From assembly GCA_016125255.1 (NCBI GenBank), contig WGMD01000011.1, positions 62,001-126,000 of the forward strand: 64,000 nucleotides of DNA, written 5' to 3'. Shown here one piece after another: positions 51,958 to 60,526 of the stretch. The notes below the pieces were generated by a model that worked only from the letters and a program-made list of their open reading frames with translations, searched no databases and was not told the origin of the DNA. The stretch comes from Planctomycetota bacterium (GTDB lineage: Bacteria; Planctomycetota; Phycisphaerae; Phycisphaerales; Zrk34). The position numbers and the translations under genes were made by a program. The stretch's first letter is position 1; the number at the start of each line of letters is the position of its first letter.

Positions 51958-52410
51958 TCAGGCGTATTGGGCGAAGAGCAGCCCGCGATCGGCCGCATTG
52001 GGCGACGACTCCACGAGCCGGCGTCCGATGACCACCGCCGCCAGGAACGTGCCCGCCGCACCGTCGCCGGCCGTGCCCTGAAGCTGAAGGTAGCGCTGCC
52101 GCGTCTTGTGCAGGTCGATGCCGAAGACGAACGTCTTGCCGTCGTCGTTCGCGCCCGGCTTCGTCGTCGAATCCTTGACCAGCGACGGCGTACCGCCGAG
52201 CGTCGTGGCGTTTGTTTTCGTGTCAGATTCCATCACCTTGAGCACCGCCGCCGTCGCGTCGATCGAGCCGAGCACGCCGACGAACTCAAGGTAGTCGCAG
52301 CCGGGGAAGTCCGTCTTGTCGATGACCTGTGCGGCGAAGGCCGCATCGTCTTTGATCGCGGCGGGCAGGATCGCCCCCTGAATCTTCGTGTTCTGTAGTT
52401 CGTTGAGCAT
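51958..52410 (-). CDS. Phage virion structural protein
   Basis: 150 residues. The core (FVFGIDLHKTRQRYLQLQGT, AGDGAAGTFLAAVVIGRR) resembles small virion proteins that follow the major capsid in many tailed phages. AGGAAAC is the ribosome-binding site; the same CTAGGAAAC word stands once more 29 nt upstream. It may be a head decoration or head-tail protein; the exact role is not seen. Confidence 0.55.
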   Translation of the reverse strand: MLNELQNTKIQGAILPAAIKDDAAFAAQVIDKTDFPGCDYLEFVGVLGSIDATAAVLKVMESDTKTNATTLGGTPSLVKDSTTKPGANDDGKTFVFGIDLHKTRQRYLQLQGTAGDGAAGTFLAAVVIGRRLVESSPNAADRGLLFAQYA

Positions 52411-52476
52411 GGGGAATGTTTCCTAGATATTTTCTGGAAAGTTTCCTAGAAACTTTCAGGGATGGTTCATGAAAGC

Positions 52477-52500
52477 CCGGCGGGGAACGCTCCCCGCCGG
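52477..52500. terminator. GC hairpin after the capsid gene
   Basis: CCGGCGGGGA, loop ACGC, TCCCCGCCGG, a perfect 10-bp stem. On the minus strand only a short CTTTC follows. It could lower transcription past the capsid gene or protect its mRNA. Confidence 0.5.
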
Positions 52501-52518
52501 ACCTGGACAAAGAGACGA

Positions 52519-53754
52519 TTACGCCGCCGGCGTGATGAGGCCGACGATCGGTCCGGCCTCCGTCGCCGTGCCGAGCGAGTGATTGGCCACGGCATGGCGC
52601 TGCGTGCCCAAAACGGCAACCTGCCGCTCAATAAATCTCACGTCGTTGCTCTGTTCGATCGTCAGTTCTTTGCGCACGCCGTGCGTCGAGCTGAGGCGAA
52701 GATCGCCGTATGCGGCGCACACCTGGCTGTTGCCCTGCGTGCCCGGCATCGACTGCGTGATCTCGACCTGGTCGCCCAGGAACATCAGCGATCGCCGGCC
52801 TTCGATCTCGGCGCTGGTGGTCCCGCCCTGGCTGAGAATGATCTTGGCCATCACCGTCCAGTAGAACTGCGACGACACGTACCACTTGCCGTTCCGCTGC
52901 GCGTAGCGCGGGGCACGGCCCTTGACCTTCAGGAAGTCATCGAGCACAAGCGATCCCCACCCCGCCCCGTTGGCCCCCGTGCCGAGCACCAGGCCGCCGC
53001 CGTCATCGACGCCGTTGATCGCCACAAGGCGCGTCGTCAGGCCCTGCACATCCAGATACGTCGGCGTGCCGTCACCGATGAACCCGGCATCGTCGAGCGC
53101 CTCGGCGAACGCCTGGCCGATCTCCAGTGCGATCAGCTCGCCCACGGCCACCGCCGCGTCTTCGCCGAGCGACTTGGGATACAGCGTCAGCGTGTTCCAT
53201 TCATCGGCGTTGAGGTCCACGGTCGCATATTTCGGGTCACTCCCCGTGGCGGCGACGTTGCGGCCGGTCTTGAACACCGTCAAGCCGCTCGTCCGCCGCT
53301 GGAAGGTCAAACGGTCAGAAGTCATCGGCATCGGGAAAGCGTTGGCCGCGAATACGCCGAACTCCTCCACGAGCCGCTGCACGCGGTTCGAGTATTCGAT
53401 GGGCGTGCCGATCGTGGCCGGGTCGTCGCCCATCGCACGCTCGAACACATCCTTGAACTCGGCTTTGAGCGCACCCAGCGCCCGCGCATCGCCGCCGATC
53501 TTGGCCAACACATACAGGCCGAATCCGCGGGCTTCCTCTTCAGAGTGGAACGCGATGCCGCGATAGCGCCCGCGATCGTCGTAGACCGTGCGGCGGATCG
53601 CTTCGAGCTTGCGCTCGATCGTCTGCGGCAGGCCCTTCATCTGCTCTTCGAGCTGAGCGACGGCGCTCTTGATCTTGTTGCCTTCCGCGAGCTGCGTTTT
53701 CACTTCGTTGAAAAGCTCGCGGGTTTCGTTGTCGAGTGTCATCGTCGGAGGCAT
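52519..53754 (-). CDS. HK97-type major capsid protein
   Basis: 411 residues. An N-terminal scaffolding-like coiled coil (VKTQLAEGNKIKSAVAQLEE QMKG) is followed by the HK97 fold region (TGLTVFKTGRNVAATGSDPK-like P domain, YVSSQFYWTVMAKIILSQGG, LMFLGDQVEITQSMPGT). The protease encoded next upstream would remove the coiled coil (about the first 100 residues). AAGGAC lies before ATG 53754. This is not the Mu T-type capsid found with most Mu-like transposases, although both share the fold. Confidence 0.82.
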   Translation of the reverse strand: MPPTMTLDNETRELFNEVKTQLAEGNKIKSAVAQLEEQMKGLPQTIERKLEAIRRTVYDDRGRYRGIAFHSEEEARGFGLYVLAKIGGDARALGALKAEFKDVFERAMGDDPATIGTPIEYSNRVQRLVEEFGVFAANAFPMPMTSDRLTFQRRTSGLTVFKTGRNVAATGSDPKYATVDLNADEWNTLTLYPKSLGEDAAVAVGELIALEIGQAFAEALDDAGFIGDGTPTYLDVQGLTTRLVAINGVDDGGGLVLGTGANGAGWGSLVLDDFLKVKGRAPRYAQRNGKWYVSSQFYWTVMAKIILSQGGTTSAEIEGRRSLMFLGDQVEITQSMPGTQGNSQVCAAYGDLRLSSTHGVRKELTIEQSNDVRFIERQVAVLGTQRHAVANHSLGTATEAGPIVGLITPAA

Positions 53755-53767
53755 GAGATTGTCCTTA

Positions 53768-54607
53768 TCACGCGCTTCGTGCGAGCACGTCGCGCAGCAT
53801 GGTTTTGAGTGACTGGCCCTCTGAATCCGGCGACGCGTCGGGCGCGTCATCGTCATCGCCGTGGATGCCTTCGTAGAAGTCCGCACCGCTCAAGCCCGCG
53901 TGGCCGTACGCTTCGATGGCATCCTCAACCGCCGCGTACAAGTAGCCGCCTGGGCCTGCGGTCAGAATCTCTTTCACAACCGTTTCAATCTGCGCTCGAA
54001 GCTCCTTTGAAACCCCGTCGCCGTCGCGCTTGCCGGCGCTCCGCACGAGCGCGTCCGCGTTGGCGGGAATCTCCACCGCCGACACTTCGAGCAGGTCCGC
54101 CCCGGTGAAGTGGCGGATCATTTTCGTCTCGCCGTCGATCGACACCGGCCGCATCTCCCATGAGCGCGTCATGAAGCCGACGCTGAACGTCCGCACGGCC
54201 TTGTTGACGAAGCGGAACCACCAGGCATCGGCCAGCGCATCACCCGCCGGAAGAAACTGCGCCGTGCCGATCAAGCCTTCCTTCGTGATCTTCACGTCGG
54301 CCCAATGGCCGATCGAAGTCGGGCTTCCGTCCGGCGCGCCGTAGACATGCTGCGCCATGAACTTCGGATTGAGCATGAAGCGATCGAGCGACTTGGCGAA
54401 CGCGGAGGGCAAGACGACTTCGCCGTAGCGATCAATCGAGTCGTTCGAGAGCAGGCCCGTCACCTGACGCTTGCTCTCATCGATGCCGCGCACCTCGCCG
54501 ATGACGATGCCGCGATCGCCGACCGCCGGGGCGAGCGTGCGATCGTGGTAGTCGAGGATCTGAAGCGCGGCATCAATGTACTTGCTGGTTCGGTTCATCG
54601 CTGGCAT
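53768..54607 (-). CDS. HK97-family prohead protease
   Basis: 279 residues. The protease core runs over GDRGIVIGEVRGIDESKRQV, FMLNPKFMAQHVYGAP (catalytic His candidate), VRTFSVGFMTRSWEM (Ser in FSVGF) and LLEVSAVEIPANADALV, in family order. It matures the head by cutting the capsid's N-terminus. It overlaps the end of the portal/F gene by 35 nt, which suggests coupled translation. Beyond the domain there is an extra acidic tail. Confidence 0.88.
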   Translation of the reverse strand: MPAMNRTSKYIDAALQILDYHDRTLAPAVGDRGIVIGEVRGIDESKRQVTGLLSNDSIDRYGEVVLPSAFAKSLDRFMLNPKFMAQHVYGAPDGSPTSIGHWADVKITKEGLIGTAQFLPAGDALADAWWFRFVNKAVRTFSVGFMTRSWEMRPVSIDGETKMIRHFTGADLLEVSAVEIPANADALVRSAGKRDGDGVSKELRAQIETVVKEILTAGPGGYLYAAVEDAIEAYGHAGLSGADFYEGIHGDDDDAPDASPDSEGQSLKTMLRDVLARSA

Positions 54608-56960
54608 CCTTGCCTTTGATCGTGGCGGTTGTGTCGGCCTGGTGGTCGTGGTGCATGAGCTGCTCGTAGGTCAGGAAGCCCCGCGTTGCATAGCGGGCGA
54701 GCACGGCCTTGAGCGTGTCGCCGGGGAATCGTGATATCGCCAAGCAACCGCAGTTGACGGACTGACCCGCTGAGAGCGACGCGTCTTTTGGATGGTCACA
54801 GGTTTCCCCGGTGCCGACGATCGTAAAGCGGTCGCCGTTGGGAATCGGCATCGCCATCGTCTGGCGCTGCGTCGCGGCGTGGGCCGGTCGGCCGGTTTCC
54901 TTGCGCGACCAGAGCCACGACTTGAGCGGTACGCCCGCCTGCTCTCGGCCTTCGTGTCTCGATTCCTCCAGCGCCGCACTGACTTCCGTCCGCGCGATGT
55001 TCGCCGCACGTCGGCCCGCCGCATCCTTAAAGACTTCCTTCACACGTTTCGCCAGGTCGGCGCGGCCTTCGCCGGCGTCGAGTCCCTCGGCGAGCGTTTT
55101 GGCGAGCTTGCGCTGTGTGGTCTTGTTCGTCCCCGTAACGCGCACTTCGCGCCGCCGCATCTTCGCCACGACGCGTTCATCGCGCATGTTGAATTTGCCA
55201 GGTTTCGCTCCGCCCTGAGCGTCGGCCGCTTCCTGCATCGACTGCTCGCCGCCGAGTCGATAGCTATCGCGGATGATCGGCCGCATCTTCGCCAGAAGCT
55301 TGCCGTTGGCGGGAACAATATCGAAGACGATATTGGTGACTATGTCGCGCCGCTCAATGTCCGACAACGCCTTCACGCCGATCTCCGGCACATACTGATT
55401 GAGCCGTGCGAGCGTCTCGGCGCGCAGCTCGAAGTTGTGGCGCTTGAGCTTGCTATATGCCAGACGCTCAAGCCCCGCCCAACTTGCACGCCAACGCATC
55501 CAGATGTGACCGAGCAAATCATCCGCCTTCGTGACCGCTTCATCATCGAATGACCGATCATCCATCGTCGCGTCGTCGATCGGCTCTGCGCCTGTCCCAT
55601 CGTTCTTGCCGGGCGTTGAATCCTCGGCAACGTCCACAAGAGCAATCGGTTTGAACCATGTATTGCCGTAGGTGACTTCCTCGAACGGCGCGCCGGACGC
55701 GCGGATGATCTGGTTGAGCGGCACGCCCATTTCAAACCATGTCTTGAGCGACTGCGTCATCGCAAGCATGGCCTTCTGCACCGCCGGAATGCCCGATGAG
55801 TCGAACCACGCGTAGAGCTTCCGACGCGAACGGCTGGCCGCTTTGGATGCGGAGCGATAGCCGAACGTCACACGTTCATCGATCGCCAGCCGACGCGTCG
55901 AAGCGTTGGCGGCGGCAAGCGACCGATCGCCTTCAAACCGTCGCAACACGCCGATCGTCCATTCCTCCGCGAGCCAGACGCCGCGCGGAAGAATTGTTCG
56001 CACCCAAAAGTTTTGCTCCGCACTATCACTGTGCGCGTAGTTGCTGTCTTCGTAAAAACCACACACCGGCGGCGGCACGTTGAAGACGGCGCAAATATCC
56101 ACTCGGCTCATCGCCTTCAGCTCGCTGAATTCCATGTCGGCGAAGTCGGCGCCGAGTTGCTTCCAGTCCATCCCACCGCCGAGCACCAGATAATTGCGTC
56201 GATTCTCCACGCCCTGATTGAACTGCCGAAGCTCATCAGTAATATCTCGACGATCATCTTTCGTCACCGTCATCGTCGGCGGGAACACGAACGCACCCGA
56301 TGGCGTCACGCCGTTATCGAGCGATGACTCATTGGCGATGTCGGCTTTCCAATACTGCGCGATCGCAGACATGGCGGCTTTGCGCGGGCTCAACCCTTCA
56401 AAGGGACAATCCGGCGATTCGTAGTCCGGGTCGATGATCGTCCAGACTTCATCGACGGGGATGGTCATCTGTCGCCCGCGCAAAGCGCCGGCGGCGCTGT
56501 AACGCCAGCCGGTGAGTTTGCCCGTCGAACGATCAACAATCGGCTTCATCTGGAGCGGGTTGATCGGAATAACGGAGAGCGGCCGACCGATCGAATCAAG
56601 CTCAAGCCACCAATGCACGCGGCCGAACAGGTCCAGATACGCCGATGTGTGCGACCAAAAGGCGCGCGCCGTCATGTTCGGGTTCGGCTGTTCGGTGAGC
56701 GCCGACGCGGGGCCGCTTTCGACGATCTTGTCTTCGCCCGTCGATATCATCAGCGGCAAGCCGCCGATCGCTTTGGCCTTTTCGCGCACACACGCATAAA
56801 CCACCGCGACGCGGCTGTACGTCTGCGACGGGCGCGGATGACGAACGGCCCCCAGCCCCATCGTCATCGCACGATACACGTCCGCGTCCGACTGCGGCGA
56901 TGCGAACGCCAGGTCGGTAAGCCCGGCACAAGTGAGCGTCGAAAAGGTCGGTCCAAACAT
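54573..56960 (-). CDS. Fused portal and Mu F-like head morphogenesis protein
   Basis: 795 residues. The first about 430 are an HK97-type portal (VVYACVREKAKAIGGLPLMI, FDS-like NFWVRTILPRGVWLAEEW), the remainder a Mu F-type minor head protein with the typical ARTEVSAALEESRHEGREQA and the Cys-rich end SVNCGCLAISR. The two proteins are usually separate. The TGATG overlap with terminase favours ATG 56960 over the GTG at 56972. Its role is the DNA-entry vertex and head assembly. Confidence 0.83.
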   Translation of the reverse strand: MFGPTFSTLTCAGLTDLAFASPQSDADVYRAMTMGLGAVRHPRPSQTYSRVAVVYACVREKAKAIGGLPLMISTGEDKIVESGPASALTEQPNPNMTARAFWSHTSAYLDLFGRVHWWLELDSIGRPLSVIPINPLQMKPIVDRSTGKLTGWRYSAAGALRGRQMTIPVDEVWTIIDPDYESPDCPFEGLSPRKAAMSAIAQYWKADIANESSLDNGVTPSGAFVFPPTMTVTKDDRRDITDELRQFNQGVENRRNYLVLGGGMDWKQLGADFADMEFSELKAMSRVDICAVFNVPPPVCGFYEDSNYAHSDSAEQNFWVRTILPRGVWLAEEWTIGVLRRFEGDRSLAAANASTRRLAIDERVTFGYRSASKAASRSRRKLYAWFDSSGIPAVQKAMLAMTQSLKTWFEMGVPLNQIIRASGAPFEEVTYGNTWFKPIALVDVAEDSTPGKNDGTGAEPIDDATMDDRSFDDEAVTKADDLLGHIWMRWRASWAGLERLAYSKLKRHNFELRAETLARLNQYVPEIGVKALSDIERRDIVTNIVFDIVPANGKLLAKMRPIIRDSYRLGGEQSMQEAADAQGGAKPGKFNMRDERVVAKMRRREVRVTGTNKTTQRKLAKTLAEGLDAGEGRADLAKRVKEVFKDAAGRRAANIARTEVSAALEESRHEGREQAGVPLKSWLWSRKETGRPAHAATQRQTMAMPIPNGDRFTIVGTGETCDHPKDASLSAGQSVNCGCLAISRFPGDTLKAVLARYATRGFLTYEQLMHHDHQADTTATIKGKDASDEPNQQVH

Positions 56961-58381
56961 CAGAGCACCCACAGTCCAGGCCGCACGCCGATCAGGGACG
57001 AACCGTAAAGCGCCAACGCGGCGCTCCAGGCGATATCACAATGCGACTCACCCATCAGCGGGTTCGGCGTCTCGTAAAGCTTGAGCCGTCGCGAAGCGCC
57101 GCCGCCTTCCTCTTCCTTCTGGATCGCGTACAGGTCCGTCGCGATGAACTTGTGCGCGCCGTCGATGGGCGGGATGGCCTGACCGCCGTCCGTGAACGTC
57201 GTCGCCAGCGTGCTGCCCAGGTCGCTCTTGCGCTTGCCGCCGAAGTCCACCGGCTCCCAGCGGTCGCCATACAGATCGTGGAGCGTTTCGTTGGAGTCCA
57301 TGCCCAGGCCCGTCGCGTCGCCGCATCCGACGCCGACGCGCGGCCCGCTCATCGCCGCCTTGACGATGTGGCGCTGTAGCTCGAAGCTCACGCCGTGCAT
57401 CAGCACGAGGAAGCGCAGCGACTTGAACTTGCCCGGCAACGCATGATTGATCCACAGTGATGACAGATGCCCGCGACGCGCCACGTCCCAACCCATTTCG
57501 AGACGGCCCGTCGTCGGCATGCGCGACTTGAAATAATCTTCGACCCAACCCGCCTCGCCATCGACGCGCAGCAAGTCGAACGGATGCGACCGGCCCAGTT
57601 CACCGGCGGCGATGAGCTGCGACCATTTCACCAGCGCTTCCAGGTCGCCGGTGAACTTGCATTCGTATTCCCGCTGCCAACCCGCTTCATCGCCGTAGAG
57701 CTTACGGAACACGTCCAGCGTCGTCGGCTCGCCCTTCTGATCGCGCAGCACGAACCCTTCGGCGATCGACTGATAGATATCGCAGAAGTGAACGGCATAG
57801 GTGTCGGGATCGTTGACCAGCTCGAAGAACTTGGAGTCTTTGCCGCGCGGCGTGCTGATGGCGATGACATGAAAGCCGCGCGTCGCCAGCGGGAACACGA
57901 CGCGCCAATGGTCGTACCCGCCCTTCGGAAAAAGCCCGAACTCCGTGAAGATGACATTGCCCGTCAGGCCCGCGAGCGTGTCGGGGTTGCGGCCGGGAAG
58001 ACTGACGACCTTGCCGCCGCCGGGGAGCATCAGCTCGCGCGCCCTGAATGTGAACTCTTCATCGAGCGTCGCATCGTATTCGGTGAACGCCCGCTCGTTC
58101 GTCGCTTCGATGACCGCCTTAAACGCCTTCGCCCACTGCACGCACTTGGCGAACGTCTCGTCGGCCTGCCGCTGCGTCAACGAGATGATGTACCACGGCT
58201 GGCCGGTGCGAAGCGCGTGCATCACGGCCTTCGCCGCCGTCGTGAAGTCCTTGCCCTTCTGACGATGCCAGCAGACGACTTGCACGCGCGATTCATCAGC
58301 GAAAAAACGCTGCTGAGCCGGATCGAGCTTGAAGCTCAAACGCGGCGAATTGGTCGGGTTTTTAGGGGTTTTCGTCGTCAT
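56960..58381 (-). CDS. Terminase large subunit
   Basis: 473 residues. The ATPase part contains a degenerate Walker A (CWHRQKGKDFTT), Walker B (VIFTEFGLFPKGG) and a motif ISTPRGKDS; the nuclease part has three acidic sites: GWDVARRG, GDATGLG and SHCDIAWSAAL. It packages DNA into the prohead. It starts 29 nt after the small upstream gene and its TGA overlaps the portal ATG. Confidence 0.88.
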   Translation of the reverse strand: MTTKTPKNPTNSPRLSFKLDPAQQRFFADESRVQVVCWHRQKGKDFTTAAKAVMHALRTGQPWYIISLTQRQADETFAKCVQWAKAFKAVIEATNERAFTEYDATLDEEFTFRARELMLPGGGKVVSLPGRNPDTLAGLTGNVIFTEFGLFPKGGYDHWRVVFPLATRGFHVIAISTPRGKDSKFFELVNDPDTYAVHFCDIYQSIAEGFVLRDQKGEPTTLDVFRKLYGDEAGWQREYECKFTGDLEALVKWSQLIAAGELGRSHPFDLLRVDGEAGWVEDYFKSRMPTTGRLEMGWDVARRGHLSSLWINHALPGKFKSLRFLVLMHGVSFELQRHIVKAAMSGPRVGVGCGDATGLGMDSNETLHDLYGDRWEPVDFGGKRKSDLGSTLATTFTDGGQAIPPIDGAHKFIATDLYAIQKEEEGGGASRRLKLYETPNPLMGESHCDIAWSAALALYGSSLIGVRPGLWVL

Positions 58382-58410
58382 CCTTGACGCTTGTAAATCC
58401 TGTGCAATGC

Positions 58411-58803
58411 TTATTTTTTATTGGCTTTTATTTGGTATACCTTCTCAATGACCGCACGTCCCACCGCATCAAGACGATCCACGGCTCGCATCGTTGCAGC
58501 ATCGACGCGCGCGCTATCTGCCGCAGTCAATTTCCCATTCGGATCGCCCTGCATCAGAGCTTCGATGGCGGCCTCTTTCATGATCCGCCTGCCGTCATCG
58601 TCGAGCCGGCGGATCAGCACATCGTCGAGCGCGGCGTCGAATACGTCGATGGCGTCGCGCTTGTTCGTAATCTTCCGCTCGTCCAACCGCTTGAAGCCCA
58701 ACGTCTTTGTTTCGGCCAATACTTCACGCGCAAAGCCGTCGATGCCGCCGGCGTCTTGGATCGCGGTGATGCCATCGAATAGATTGCCATGGGCATGTGA
58801 CAT
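58411..58803 (-). CDS. Hypothetical phage protein
   Basis: 130 residues from ATG 58803 with CGGAGTG before it (MSHAHGNLFDGITAIQDAGG). It is acidic and helical, with no known motif. It lies between the repressor and the terminase on the same strand, the position of small terminase in many phages, but the other candidate for that role is at 63716. Function unknown. Confidence 0.55.
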   Translation of the reverse strand: MSHAHGNLFDGITAIQDAGGIDGFAREVLAETKTLGFKRLDERKITNKRDAIDVFDAALDDVLIRRLDDDGRRIMKEAAIEALMQGDPNGKLTAADSARVDAATMRAVDRLDAVGRAVIEKVYQIKANKK

Positions 58804-58835
58804 GATGTCGCACTCCGATGAGTTGGGGATGGTGG

Positions 58836-59576
58836 TCAGACGCCGTAGCGCGTCAGGGCCTCTTCGAGCCGACCGATGATCATGTCGGGTTCGTTGACAT
58901 GCGCGCGGCCCATGAGGCGGGCCATGAACGTGGAGCGTGCGTTGTCCGTTGCCGTCAGACGTGAGTAGATCGCATTGGCGCGATCGAAGAACCATTCCCG
59001 CAGCGGCCCCTTGCGCTGGTCCACTTCGCCGAACTTGACCGCGCGAGAATCGCAGGCGATCAGCGCCGAGTCGAAGCGGTCGATCGTATTCGTGATGAGC
59101 AGATACATCGCGTCGGCCACGTCGATCGCCGCTTCCGTCTTTGCGTCGTAGTCATCTTCGCGCGCGTTGGGATTCTCGTCCATCGCCGCCGCCGCCGCTT
59201 CCCAGTCGATCCGCTCCGCACGGTCAAGCAGCGACGAAAGCATGATCGCGCTGGCGGAAAAACGCTTCACAACTTCGCGCATCAGTTCATCGTCATCAAT
59301 GAGCGAAGCGGCGGTCGGGATGGGTTCAATCGGCATCTCATCGTCGATGAGCCACTGGACGGGAACACCGCAAGCGTATGCGATACGAAGGCACGTGAGC
59401 GCCCTCGGAGTGACGCCTTTGCTGATGTAATCGTAGATCGATTGCGCCTGAATGCCCGCAGACGCTGCTACCGCCGGAGCGGTCCGCGTCTCCATCAACT
59501 TCGCCAACTTCTGCGTAAAAATCGGAGCATCCGCCTTCATTGGCGAGATAGTAGCAGAGTCGCTTGAGTGTGTCAT
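58836..59576 (-). CDS. Prophage repressor, helix-turn-helix type
   Basis: 246 residues. The HTH_3 domain (FTQKLAKLMETRTAPAVAAS, AGIQAQSIYDYISKGVTPRA, LTCLRIAYACGVPVQWLIDD) is followed by a charged helical domain with no protease signature. It should bind the palindromes at 59602 and nearby and keep the A/B genes silent. AAGGAAGC precedes ATG 59576. It heads the leftward operon containing the structural genes, an unusual place. The product may be the target of the ImmA-like protease across the gap. Confidence 0.75.
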   Translation of the reverse strand: MTHSSDSATISPMKADAPIFTQKLAKLMETRTAPAVAASAGIQAQSIYDYISKGVTPRALTCLRIAYACGVPVQWLIDDEMPIEPIPTAASLIDDDELMREVVKRFSASAIMLSSLLDRAERIDWEAAAAAMDENPNAREDDYDAKTEAAIDVADAMYLLITNTIDRFDSALIACDSRAVKFGEVDQRKGPLREWFFDRANAIYSRLTATDNARSTFMARLMGRAHVNEPDMIIGRLEEALTRYGV

Positions 59577-59596
59577 GATAGCTTCCTTGCGTTTAA

Positions 59597-59648
59597 TTGA
59601 CTAGTTGATCAACTATGAATACTATGACAAAAACAATAGTGTCGTCAA
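59597..59648. promoter_or_regulatory. Divergent promoter/operator switch of the prophage
   Basis: Rightward: TTGACT (59597-59602), 17 nt, TACTAT (59620-59625). Leftward: TTGACG (59648-59643), 18 nt, TAGTAT (59624-59619). The two -10 boxes overlap. A perfect palindrome TAGTTGATCAACTA (59602-59615) fills the rightward spacer and is the best operator. Confidence 0.75.
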
Positions 59649-59680
59649 GTTTTTTTGATAGGAGATTTTGCCGGCTCGAC

Positions 59681-59716
59681 CGGCCACGAAGGGCGCATGA
59701 AAAAACCCTTCGGCCG
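59681..59716 (+). promoter_or_regulatory. Leader hairpin before the ImmA-like gene
   Basis: Stem CGGCC-A-CGAAGGG / CCCTTCG-GCCG with a loop of about 12 nt. It lies in the 134-nt leader of the rightward transcript. Function (stability or attenuation) is not shown. Confidence 0.4.
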
Positions 59717-59765
59717 AGTGTTCAGAACTTGCCAGAACCGAGTCACTCAACCGAAAGGCTTAACC

Positions 59766-60266
59766 ATGAGCGTACGCTCCCGATCCACACAGGACAACTC
59801 CCGTCGCATGGAAGCGACCGCACACACATCAACACCAGCCGCGCACAAGGCCGCGCGAAAGACCGCAGGCGGGAGCGCGATCCCGCCCGCGTTGACGCTC
59901 GAAGAGCGCCGCATGAAAGCGCAGCGCATCCGCACGATGACGGTCAAGATCGGACCGTTCGACTACACTGTCTCACTTTGTCGGGGCCAGCTTTGGTTCG
60001 ACGACGAAGGCAAATACGTCAACGGCCTCATCTGCGGCAACACCTGCGACATTCTCATCTCTGATTCCGTCCCACTGTCGCACCGGCGCTTTGTGCTCTG
60101 GCATGAGCTAGGGCACGCCTTCATGGAAGTGTACAGCTTGGGCATGAGCGCCGAACTCGACGGCGAGTCCATCGCCGACGCCATCGGCAAAGGCGTTGCG
60201 TCGATCGACGCGGACACGTTCGCCAAGCTCGACGCGCTCATCATGGATGAAGGCGGTGCAGCTTGA
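59766..60266 (+). CDS. ImmA/IrrE-like metalloprotease
   Basis: 166 residues. The zinc motif HELGH is at residues 113-117 (LWHELGHAF), with a helical, Glu-rich segment after it (SAELDGESIADAIG), as in phage/ICE ImmA proteins that cleave the repressor. The N-terminal 45 residues are a basic, disordered-looking extension. It faces the repressor gene across the operator, which fits a two-gene induction switch. GAAAGG precedes ATG 59766. The stop overlaps the next start. Confidence 0.72.
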   Translation: MSVRSRSTQDNSRRMEATAHTSTPAAHKAARKTAGGSAIPPALTLEERRMKAQRIRTMTVKIGPFDYTVSLCRGQLWFDDEGKYVNGLICGNTCDILISDSVPLSHRRFVLWHELGHAFMEVYSLGMSAELDGESIADAIGKGVASIDADTFAKLDALIMDEGGAA

Positions 60267-60526
60267 GCACACCCGAACAGCGTGAAGCCCTCATGCTCGC
60301 CGAAGCGTCGCTGGATCGCTGCCTCGCCGGCGTGCTCGATCATCGCCTTGAGTGTCAGTATCTCCACACGAACGGCATCGCCGCGACTGTCGAAAAATTC
60401 GGCTCGGTGAAAGCCGAACTCATCGCGCGCACCGCCGCCGGCTTCGCCGCCGCTTCGATCGTCGTGTCGGAGATGCGCCGCGCGTGCGACGGCCTGGATG
60501 ATCAGGAAAGGGGCGATCATGGCTGA
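60263..60526 (+). CDS. Hypothetical phage protein
   Basis: 87 residues from a TTG start at 60263 whose codon overlaps the previous stop (TTGA); GGCGGTG lies upstream. It is helical with two hydrophobic Ala-rich parts (ELIARTAAGFAAASIVVSEM). It ends 8 nt inside the transposase gene (ATGGCTGA). Position suggests a small early regulator, but no motif supports this. Confidence 0.55.
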   Translation: MSTPEQREALMLAEASLDRCLAGVLDHRLECQYLHTNGIAATVEKFGSVKAELIARTAAGFAAASIVVSEMRRACDGLDDQERGDHG

